From the NCBI GenBank assembly GCA_009908925.1, contig JAAAOH010000009.1, positions 1 to 14,247 on the forward strand: 14,247 bases of DNA. The letters are read 5' to 3'. A program made the position numbers and the translations under genes. Below are positions 7,306-12,910 of this stretch, in pieces (the stretch's first letter is position 1; each line of letters opens with the position of its first letter). This DNA is from Spirochaetota bacterium (GTDB lineage: Bacteria; Spirochaetota; Spirochaetia; DSM-27196; PWMO01). The notes beneath the pieces are model-generated. The model worked only from the letters and a program-made list of their open reading frames with translations. It was not told the origin of the DNA and made no database searches.

Positions 7306-8490
7306 ATGCGGCGAAGGGTGTCGGCACTCCGCTACTGGTACAGGAACTCGCAGTACGCCCGGCCGACAGTCTACACGCTCACCTTTCTTGTCATCGCGGG
7401 CTCGCTCGCCCTCGTATTCGAGCTCGGCGAGAACGATCAGTTCACCAGCCTGCTCGACGGATTCTGGTGGCTCATTGTCACCTTCAGCACGACCGGCTAT
7501 GGCGACAAAGTGCCGGTGACCCTCGGCGGACGCATTCTCGCCGTCGTAACCATCTTCTTCGGAGTCGGCGCGATGAGCCTGCTTTCCGGCGGGCTTGCGT
7601 CCTGGCTGGTTGACCGTAATACCAAGGCGCGGAGGGGACTCATGGAGTTTCCGAAACTGAAAGACCATCTCGTCATCTGTGGCTGGAAGGCAGACATGAA
7701 GGACATCCTCATCGGGATCCTCCATGTCTCGCCCGGCCTGTCCTCGGAGCAGATCGTTCTCCTGTCGAATGTGGACGCGGAGAAGATCGAGGAGCTGAAG
7801 GAGGAGGAGCTGCTCCGGGGCCTCAAGTTCGTGCGGGGTGACTATTTTTCCGAGCTCACCCTCGACCGGGGCAACGTGCAGCAGGCACGCAAGGTGCTCG
7901 TCATAGCCGATACACTGGAGAGCGCGGCCGTTTCCGAGGTCGACTCGAAAACCGTGATGACGGTGCTGACGGTCAAATCCATGGCGCGGCAGGTGTACGT
8001 CACCGCCGAGGTGCTCGACCGCAAGTTCGAGAGTTACCTCAAGCACGCCAACTGCGATGAGATCCTCTTCAGCCGCGATTTCTCGCGGCAGATGCTCGCA
8101 AGCACCTCGGCGACCAACGGTATGAGCCACATCATCCACGAGCTTCTCTCCCACGAGAATACCGACTCGAGATTGTCCACCGAGGCAATTCCGGAGCGAT
8201 ACATCGGCCGGTTATTCAAGGAGTTCCGCTCCGAATTCGAGAGGCCAAGCCGCCGCGTTGTTTTGGGTGTGCTCGAGAATACCGGCACGCCCACGCGGAT
8301 GAAGATGGAGGCGCTGCGGGAGGCACAGAAGACTTCGGACGTCTCGCAGCTCATCACGAACCTGCAGAAGGTGAAGGGCCTCGAGGTCAACCGACCGGTG
8401 TTTCTTCCGCCGGACGATTACCAGCTCCAGCAGCACTCGCTTGCGATCGTGCTCGAACGGGAGGACCGGGACGGAAATGGGACGAACTGA
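7306..8490 (+). CDS. MthK-like potassium channel: two membrane helices plus RCK domains
   Basis: Inner-membrane K+ channel subunit, 394 residues, expected to work as a tetramer. TM1 spans about 21-39, the pore helix 51-60, the selectivity filter TTGYGD 62-67, and the inner helix TM2 about 73-98, ending in basic residues at the cytoplasmic face. The RCK N-lobe starts at 117 (HLVICGWKAD, close to the HVVICGW of MthK) and continues to about 265 with strand ends such as FVRGDYF and VLVIADT. The C-lobe (about 289-385) contains VVLGVLENTGTP and LPPDDYQLQQHSLAIVL, separated by an extra segment of about 30 residues (330-360). RCK domains of relatives bind Ca2+ or nucleotides; I cannot assign a ligand here. 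AAGGTG at 7294-7299 is a good Shine-Dalgarno sequence. The gene starts 3 nt after the kinase stop and overlaps the next gene by 14 nt. Confidence 0.92.
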   Translation: MRRRVSALRYWYRNSQYARPTVYTLTFLVIAGSLALVFELGENDQFTSLLDGFWWLIVTFSTTGYGDKVPVTLGGRILAVVTIFFGVGAMSLLSGGLASWLVDRNTKARRGLMEFPKLKDHLVICGWKADMKDILIGILHVSPGLSSEQIVLLSNVDAEKIEELKEEELLRGLKFVRGDYFSELTLDRGNVQQARKVLVIADTLESAAVSEVDSKTVMTVLTVKSMARQVYVTAEVLDRKFESYLKHANCDEILFSRDFSRQMLASTSATNGMSHIIHELLSHENTDSRLSTEAIPERYIGRLFKEFRSEFERPSRRVVLGVLENTGTPTRMKMEALREAQKTSDVSQLITNLQKVKGLEVNRPVFLPPDDYQLQQHSLAIVLEREDRDGNGTN

Positions 8491-8977
8491 AGACGAGATC
8501 CGGGACAAGCTGCGCCAGATTCATCTCTTTGCGAGTATCAGGGACGACGAGGAGGCGCTCGAGCGCTTTCGCAAGATCACGCGGCTGACCAGTGAATCCC
8601 GCGGCACGGTGATGATCCGCGAGGGCGATGTTGGCGCGGAGATGTACATCGTCTACCGCGGGGCGGTGGAGATTCAGAAACGCACCCGGGCGGGCGACAA
8701 CTACACCGTGGTGCGGTTGAGCTCCGAGGACAACGTGTTTTTCGGCGAGCTTGCCCTCGTCGACGACGACAAGCGCTCGGCCACGGTGATCGCCACCGAG
8801 GATTCGGAGTTCATCGTCATTTCGAAGACCGACTTCGTGAAGCTCGGCGATGAGCGACCCGACATCGGCCTGCCGATCACCCGTGAGATCGCAAAGATCC
8901 TCGCCTCGCGTCTGCGAAAGACCACGGGAGATATGCTCACGATCTTCGACGCGCTGGTGAGCGAGCTCCAGCAGTAA
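8477..8977 (+). CDS. stand-alone cyclic-nucleotide-binding domain protein
   Basis: A 166-residue cytosolic protein consisting of little more than one CNB domain. A short helical start (1-35) precedes the beta barrel. The phosphate-binding cassette is FFGELALVDDDKRSA (88-102), with the canonical Glu91 and Arg100 that contact ribose and phosphate of cAMP or cGMP in this family. C-terminal helices cover about 121-166. There is no helix-turn-helix, so it is not a CRP-type transcription factor, and no kinase or GGDEF partner domain. ATG at 8477 was chosen: it gives a 14-nt overlap with the channel stop, typical of coupled translation, whereas the in-frame TTG at 8441 would add 12 residues and lie deeper in the channel gene. 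The tight overlap suggests a partner or regulatory subunit of that channel (inference). Confidence 0.87.
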   Translation: MGRTEDEIRDKLRQIHLFASIRDDEEALERFRKITRLTSESRGTVMIREGDVGAEMYIVYRGAVEIQKRTRAGDNYTVVRLSSEDNVFFGELALVDDDKRSATVIATEDSEFIVISKTDFVKLGDERPDIGLPITREIAKILASRLRKTTGDMLTIFDALVSELQQ

Positions 8978-8980
8978 GCG

Positions 8981-8989
8981 CCCCCCCCC
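8981..8989. repeat. run of nine C in a convergent gap
   Basis: Nine consecutive C, followed by four G, sit in the 30-nt gap between the CNB gene (+) and the glycosyltransferase gene (-). GAGCTCC (8963-8969) can pair with GGGGCTC (8990-8996, one wobble) around this tract, giving a weak end-of-transcript hairpin. Being outside both genes, length change here would not shift a frame. Confidence 0.6.
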
Positions 8990-9007
8990 GGGGCTCACAT
9001 GCGGCGG

Positions 9008-10102
9008 TTACCCGGCGCCCGTCACGCGGCGAAGGAAGTTCTCGAGGCGCCGGGCGGTAATCTTCCAGGTGGGAAGCTCAAGGCGGTAGAACCGCGCGTT
9101 GCCGCGGAATGCTCCCAGAAGATCGGAATCCTCGAGAAGACTCCTGATACTCTGCGCCCAGGCGGCCTCGTCTCCCCGCTCCAGGAGATATCCCACCTCA
9201 CCGTGGCGAACCACCTCGTCTACGCCGCCAACGCGGTTCGTTACGATCGGGACGCCGGAGGCGAGCGCCTCTGCCAGGGCGACACCGTAGGTCTCGAAGC
9301 GGGTCGGAAGCAGAAAGATGGTGCCGCGCTGGAGGATCTGCTGCACCTCTTCCTCGGCCACGCTGCCGTGGACCTGAACTCGATCGACGATTGCGCTGCC
9401 GGCAAGTCGCCTGCGAAACCGCGTGTAGCTCTCCGGGTCCGTCTTCGTATCGCCGAGGATTTCCCAGCGCCACTCGACGTCCGCAACCTGTTCCAGAGGA
9501 CCGATCAGCCAGTCGAGCTCCTTCACGGAGGAGAAGTTAGCGACGGTCAGAAGCCGGGGTGTCCCGGTGTCGAAGAGCTCGGGAGTGGGCCGCGCGAGTT
9601 TCTGCTCGTCCACGCCCGGCTTCACCACTCCGATACGGTCCGGATCGACGCCGCGGCGCTCCAGCTCGGCGGCGGCGTAGCGGCTCGGAACGACGAAGTA
9701 GCTGCTGCCCCCGATGACTGCATCCTCGAGCTCCCGCGCGGCGGCATCAATTATCGACGGCATGAAGTGCAGCAGGAGCCCGACCTGCACGCCCGAAATG
9801 CGCTCGAATACCGCTGGAAAACCGGGATCGTCGAGGTAGAGTCCGTCGAGGATGAGGGACTCCACCCCGGAGCCGCCGCCGGCATCGCCGGTGCCCGCCA
9901 CGGCGGCATCGCCCGCGCCTGCGCCGGCGCCCGCACCCGCGGTGCCGCCCGCCGCTTCCCCGATGGCGCGGGGAATGTCGGCGGAGTCGGCAATGCGATA
10001 CCGCAGGAAGCCTTCGGGCTCGAGGATCGCGGCGACACGGCGGTTGTACACGGCTCCGCCCGTGCGGGCTTTCGCCGCGGGCGGTGCAAGCAGCAGATGC
10101 AT
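9008..10102 (-). CDS. glycosyltransferase, GT4-like (GT-B fold)
   Basis: A 364-residue retaining-type glycosyltransferase of the GT-B fold, probably transferring a sugar from a nucleotide donor to a lipid, glycan or small-molecule acceptor. The C-terminal Rossmann half is clear: LLTVANF (185-191) at its start, the donor-binding EX7E motif E270...E278 in FETYGVALAEA, and the following GVPIVTNRVGGVDEVV. The N-terminal half begins with the acceptor-side motif TGGAVYNRRV (14-23). Residues 51-79 are a Gly/Ala low-complexity insert. No membrane helix or signal peptide is visible, so it is a cytosolic or peripheral protein. It starts 10 nt after the dapL stop, so the two are probably co-transcribed, although the GT has no obvious link to lysine synthesis. 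Donor and acceptor cannot be told from the sequence. Confidence 0.85.
   Translation of the reverse strand: MHLLLAPPAAKARTGGAVYNRRVAAILEPEGFLRYRIADSADIPRAIGEAAGGTAGAGAGAGAGDAAVAGTGDAGGGSGVESLILDGLYLDDPGFPAVFERISGVQVGLLLHFMPSIIDAAARELEDAVIGGSSYFVVPSRYAAAELERRGVDPDRIGVVKPGVDEQKLARPTPELFDTGTPRLLTVANFSSVKELDWLIGPLEQVADVEWRWEILGDTKTDPESYTRFRRRLAGSAIVDRVQVHGSVAEEEVQQILQRGTIFLLPTRFETYGVALAEALASGVPIVTNRVGGVDEVVRHGEVGYLLERGDEAAWAQSIRSLLEDSDLLGAFRGNARFYRLELPTWKITARRLENFLRRVTGAG
9866..9952 (-). repeat. Gly/Ala low-complexity insert in the glycosyltransferase
   Basis: Codons 51-79 encode almost only Gly and Ala (with AGAGAGAGAG at its core) and a few Asp, Thr and Ser. The DNA is a degenerate GC-rich simple repeat. 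It falls between two N-terminal strands and is likely a flexible loop that grew by slippage; the frame remains open. Confidence 0.7.
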
Positions 10103-10112
10103 CGCGCCCCGG

Positions 10113-11339
10113 TCAGCCGAGCGATTTCGCGATTCGAGTCATGGCTTCCTCGACGTTCTCACGCGAGTTGAAGGCGGAGATGCGAATGAACCCGTCTCCG
10201 CCCCTGCCGAAACCGGCGCCGGGAGTGGTTACCACCGATGCCTCGTTGAGCAGCATGTCGAAGAGCTCCCAGGAGTCCCTGCCGCCCCCGTGCGCCCAGA
10301 TGTAGGGGCTGTTGGTCCCGCCGGTGTAGCTCAGGCCGATCGTGTCCAGCCCTTCGCGGATGATGCGCGCGTTTTCCAGGTAGAAATCGGCGAGCTCGCG
10401 CGTCTCGCGCGTTCCCGCCTCGCTGTAGACGGCTGCCGCGGCCCGCTGTACCGGATAGGAAACGCCGTTGAACTTTGTCGAGTGCCGTCGGTTCCAGAGC
10501 GGATGCACTTTGTGGGCCATTCCGGCGGAGTCGTAGGCCGTGACGTCCTTCGGGATGACGGTGAACGCGCAGCGCGTACCCGTGAATCCGGCGTCCTTGG
10601 AGAAGCTGCGGAACTCGATGGCTACCTCGCGGGCACCCTCTATCTCGAAGATGGAGCGGGGAAGTCCCTCGTCACGGATGAAGGCAACGTAGGCCGCGTC
10701 AAAGAGGATGAGGGCTTTGTTCCTGCGTGCGTAGTCCACCCAGCGGGCGAGCTGCTCATGGGTGGCCACCGAGCCGGTCGGGTTGTTCGGGAAGCAGAGG
10801 TAGATGAGATCCGCCGCCTCCTCGGGAGGATCGGGGACGAAGCCGTTCTGGAATCCAGAATGGAGATAGGTCAGCCCCTCATATCGTCCCTCCCGTGCCG
10901 GGCCGGTTCGTCCGGCCATGACGTTGGTATCCACGTACACCGGATAGACCGGGTCCTGAACGGCGACCTGAATGTCGGGCGCGAAGAGCTCCTGCACGTT
11001 TCCGACATCGTTCTTCGCCCCGTCGGAGATGAAGATCTCATCGGCTGCGATATCCATTCCGTGGCTACGGTAGTCGCGCTCAGCGATGGGCTTGCGCAGG
11101 AACTCGTAGCCCTGTTCGGGCCCGTATCCCCGGAAAGTGTCAGCAGCCCCCATCTCGCGGACCGCATCCTCGAAGGCGGAGACGATTGCCGGCGGGAGGG
11201 GCAGTGTCACGTCCCCTATGCCGAGTTTGATGATCGAGGCGTCGGGATGAGTCTCTTCGTACTCGCGGATCCGTCGCGCCACTTCCACGAAAAGGTAGCC
11301 GGCCTGCAGTTTTGCGTAGTGTTCGTTGATTCTGATCAT
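10113..11339 (-). CDS. dapL: LL-diaminopimelate aminotransferase
   Basis: PLP-dependent class I/II aminotransferase (EC 2.6.1.83) that converts tetrahydrodipicolinate plus glutamate to LL-diaminopimelate in one step. It bypasses the succinylase and acetylase routes and supplies meso-DAP for peptidoglycan and lysine. At 408 residues it matches the usual DapL length (about 410). Visible family features: KLGIGDVTLPLPP (38-50), GYGPEQG (71-77), CFPNNPTG (182-189), FDAAY with D214 and Y217 contacting PLP, the PLP-binding Lys248 in SFSKDAGFTGTRC, and the substrate-carboxylate Arg386 in IRISAF. ATG at 11339 is preceded by AAGG about 10 nt upstream. Transcribed divergently from the GAF gene and followed after 10 nt by the glycosyltransferase. 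Other aminotransferases of the fold lack this combination of motifs, so I am confident of the call. Confidence 0.94.
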   Translation of the reverse strand: MIRINEHYAKLQAGYLFVEVARRIREYEETHPDASIIKLGIGDVTLPLPPAIVSAFEDAVREMGAADTFRGYGPEQGYEFLRKPIAERDYRSHGMDIAADEIFISDGAKNDVGNVQELFAPDIQVAVQDPVYPVYVDTNVMAGRTGPAREGRYEGLTYLHSGFQNGFVPDPPEEAADLIYLCFPNNPTGSVATHEQLARWVDYARRNKALILFDAAYVAFIRDEGLPRSIFEIEGAREVAIEFRSFSKDAGFTGTRCAFTVIPKDVTAYDSAGMAHKVHPLWNRRHSTKFNGVSYPVQRAAAAVYSEAGTRETRELADFYLENARIIREGLDTIGLSYTGGTNSPYIWAHGGGRDSWELFDMLLNEASVVTTPGAGFGRGGDGFIRISAFNSRENVEEAMTRIAKSLG

Positions 11340-11359
11340 GAGTAGATTGCCTTACCAAT

Positions 11360-11369
11360 AATGGCCATT
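11360..11369. promoter_or_regulatory. 10-bp palindrome in the dapL/GAF intergenic region
   Basis: AATGGCCATT is a perfect palindrome. It covers the proposed -35 hexamer of the GAF gene promoter (11362-11367) and lies in the dapL leader, so a bound protein could affect both genes. It is short enough to arise by chance. Confidence 0.3.
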
Positions 11370-11390
11370 TCGCGTAAGAATATCTATAAT
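11362..11390 (+). promoter_or_regulatory. sigma70-like promoter of the GAF-TPR gene pair
   Basis: TGGCCA (11362-11367, 4/6), a 17-nt spacer, then a perfect TATAAT (11385-11390). Transcription would start near 11397, leaving a leader of about 43 nt before ATG 11440. This -10 box overlaps the ATG at 11389, which is therefore not the start codon. Confidence 0.6.
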
Positions 11391-11406
11391 GCACCACGCG
11401 CATCAA
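11379..11406 (-). promoter_or_regulatory. possible dapL promoter, back to back with the GAF promoter
   Basis: Read on the minus strand: TTGATG (11406-11401), a 16-nt spacer, then GATATT (11384-11379), each 4/6 to consensus. Its -10 box directly abuts the TATAAT of the opposite promoter, so the two could not be occupied together. A weak match; other AT-rich hexamers nearby are possible. Confidence 0.3.
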
Positions 11407-11439
11407 GTTTGCGAGACGTCAGTCGAAAGAGAGTTGTGT

Positions 11440-11928
11440 ATGAGCGATGTATTCACGCCGGAGCTCGACCGTGAGGTCGATGAGTTGCTTTCAGCTCATG
11501 CTTCCTCGGGGACCCGGCTTCAGCGGATTTGCAATCTGCTCGCCGACCGGGTTCCGCACTACGACTGGTTCGGCTTCTACATCACCGTGCCGGGTCGGCG
11601 GGAGCTCGCCCTCGGACCGTTTTCGGGTGAGCCGACCGAGCACGTGCGCATACCCTTTGGTCGTGGCATCTGCGGCCAGGCCGCCGAGCGAGAGGAAACC
11701 TTCGTGGTACAGGATGTCGGGGCGGCGGACAACTATCTCTCCTGCAGCATACATGTGAAGTCGGAAATCGTTGTTCCCGTTTTCGGGAAAGGAACGGTCA
11801 TCGGCGAGATAGATATCGATTCCCACGTAAAAGAGCCGTTCACCGAGGCCGACACCCTCTTTCTCGAGTCACTCGCCGAACGGGTCTCGCCGTTGGTGTC
11901 GGACATAATGCCGCCGGAGGAGGAGTAG
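11440..11928 (+). CDS. GAF domain protein related to free methionine-(R)-sulfoxide reductase
   Basis: A 162-residue single-GAF cytosolic protein. The core matches the fRMsr (MsrC/YebR) family: DWFGFYI (42-48), LGPFSGEPTEHVRIPFGRGICGQ up to residue 80, SEIVVPV (108-114) and GEIDIDS (122-128). Of the three cysteines used by E. coli fRMsr (C84, C94, C118), two have counterparts with identical 24-residue spacing, C78 (GICG) and C102 (YLSCS). The first is replaced in GEPTEHVR, where E. coli has GKIACVR. It may still reduce free methionine-R-sulfoxide with altered cysteine cycling, or be a sensor with a bound ligand. ATG 11440 was chosen, with the weak Shine-Dalgarno-like AAAGAGAG just upstream, because the earlier in-frame ATG at 11389 overlaps the -10 box. 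One nucleotide separates it from the following gene. Confidence 0.8.
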   Translation: MSDVFTPELDREVDELLSAHASSGTRLQRICNLLADRVPHYDWFGFYITVPGRRELALGPFSGEPTEHVRIPFGRGICGQAAEREETFVVQDVGAADNYLSCSIHVKSEIVVPVFGKGTVIGEIDIDSHVKEPFTEADTLFLESLAERVSPLVSDIMPPEEE

Positions 11929-11929
11929 C

Positions 11930-12820
11930 ATGAAGCGGTTGTGTGTACTTGCAGTAATTCTGGTCATCTCGGCGCAGGGGGCCTTCGCCCAGGTTTCGTC
12001 GCTGTTAGAGGAGTCGGATGAGCTCTACGACGAAGAGCGATACGAGCGTACCGTCGGTGTTCTCGAGCGTGCGCTCTCGAGCGCCTCCTCGGGCGGGCAG
12101 CGTGCCGAGGTATACTGGCGGTTGTCCCGCGTGCAGCTCGGCATAGGTGATGAGCTTCGCGACGAGGAGGGCGATGACGACGCCGCGATGGAGGTCTACG
12201 ACCGGGGCATGGAGTTTGGCGATGAGGCGATCGCCGCCGATCCCTCGAACAACCTCGGCTACTACTGGAAGGCCTCGAATCTCGGTCGCTGGGGCGAGAC
12301 CCGTGGTATCCTCAGCAGCCTCAGGCAGGCGGGGCCCATGCGTGATCTTCTCGAGCAGTCCATCCAACGCGACCCCGATCATGCGGAATCCTACTATGTC
12401 CTCGGCCTCCTCTACGCCAGAGTGCCCGGCGGCCTCATTTCCTTCGGGAATACCGATTACGCGGTTTCCCTGGGCCGAAAAGCGGTGCACCTGCACCTCG
12501 CCGATGTGCGAGCGGGAGAGGAGGAGTTGTACTATCCGATTCGCTTCGAGCTCGCCTCTCATCTCATCGATCGCGACTGGAATCGAAGAAAGCGCGAGCG
12601 CGAACAGGCTTCGAAGCGACGCGAACACGGGGCGGCTGACGGGATTCTCGAGCAGAGCTTCTACTACGAGGGTACGGTGGATATTGCGCCTGTCGACGAC
12701 GAGGAGGAGGCCCGGCGGATCCTCGAGGAAGTCATAGACGAGCTTGTCGGGGAGGCCGAGCCAGGCTCACGGAAGGGGAGGCAGCTCGAGCGCGCGCGGG
12801 AGCTTCTCGACGACATCTGA
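11930..12820 (+). CDS. exported TPR-like protein of unknown function
   Basis: A 296-residue protein with a Sec signal peptide: basic start MKR, hydrophobic core 5-15, and cleavage likely after AFA20, before QVSS. Cys5 is inside the hydrophobic core and does not form a lipobox, so a soluble periplasmic protein is expected. The mature part is helical with TPR-like units near 24-53 (ESDELYDEERYERTVGVLERAL), 88-118 (ending AIAADPSNNLGYYWKAS) and 138-165 (LLEQSIQRDPDHAESYYVLG). These are followed by a conserved-looking stretch VPGGLISFGNTDYAVSLG (165-182) and a highly charged C-terminus. GGAGGAGG ending 5-6 nt before the ATG is the strongest Shine-Dalgarno in the window. It begins 1 nt after the GAF stop, so the two are translated together. 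TPRs mediate protein contacts; the partner is unknown. Confidence 0.8.
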   Translation: MKRLCVLAVILVISAQGAFAQVSSLLEESDELYDEERYERTVGVLERALSSASSGGQRAEVYWRLSRVQLGIGDELRDEEGDDDAAMEVYDRGMEFGDEAIAADPSNNLGYYWKASNLGRWGETRGILSSLRQAGPMRDLLEQSIQRDPDHAESYYVLGLLYARVPGGLISFGNTDYAVSLGRKAVHLHLADVRAGEEELYYPIRFELASHLIDRDWNRRKREREQASKRREHGAADGILEQSFYYEGTVDIAPVDDEEEARRILEEVIDELVGEAEPGSRKGRQLERARELLDDI

Positions 12821-12826
12821 GTGTGT

Positions 12827-12854
12827 GGCGTGGCGCCCCGGCGGACGCCACGCC
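12827..12854. terminator. GC hairpin after the TPR gene, convergent with dinB
   Basis: GGCGTGGCG (12827-12835) pairs perfectly with CGCCACGCC (12846-12854): a 9-bp stem with a 10-nt loop, starting 6 nt after the TPR gene stop. No T tract follows. It is well placed to end the plus-strand unit. Confidence 0.45.
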
Positions 12855-12862
12855 CCGGGGCG

Positions 12863-12888
12863 GCCGGCGTTCCCCGGCAGCCGCCGGC
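12863..12888. terminator. second GC hairpin, on the dinB side of the convergent gap
   Basis: GCCGGCG (12863-12869) pairs with CGCCGGC (12882-12888) around a 12-nt loop, 22 nt beyond the dinB stop as read on the minus strand. No U tract. Together with the preceding hairpin, each convergent gene has its own stem-loop. Confidence 0.35.
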
Positions 12889-12910
12889 TCCGCCGCCACG
12901 CGAGAACCGG

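Noticed and set aside
4891..8154. A 1087-codon stop-free frame on the minus strand, opposite the hybrid kinase and channel genes
   Set aside because: It is in exact codon register with both sense genes, which share the same frame. In that register antisense stops arise only from sense codons TTA, CTA and TCA, which are rare in GC-rich genes. The predicted protein is His/Arg/Leu-rich with no recognisable domain.
8981..8993. C9G4 tract as a phase-variation switch
   Set aside because: It is outside both neighbouring genes and their likely promoters, in a convergent gap, so slippage has no evident effect on expression.
8999..10171. A 390-codon plus-strand frame opposite the glycosyltransferase
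   Set aside because: Antisense shadow in a GC-rich gene; the minus-strand frame carries the EX7E motif and the GT-B pattern.
9852..11345. A 497-codon plus-strand frame opposite dapL and the glycosyltransferase
   Set aside because: Antisense to dapL, which has all family motifs; the frame has none.
11389..11439. Earlier ATG for the GAF gene
   Set aside because: It overlaps the TATAAT box of the only good promoter, and the added 17 residues lie outside the GAF fold; ATG 11440 fits better.
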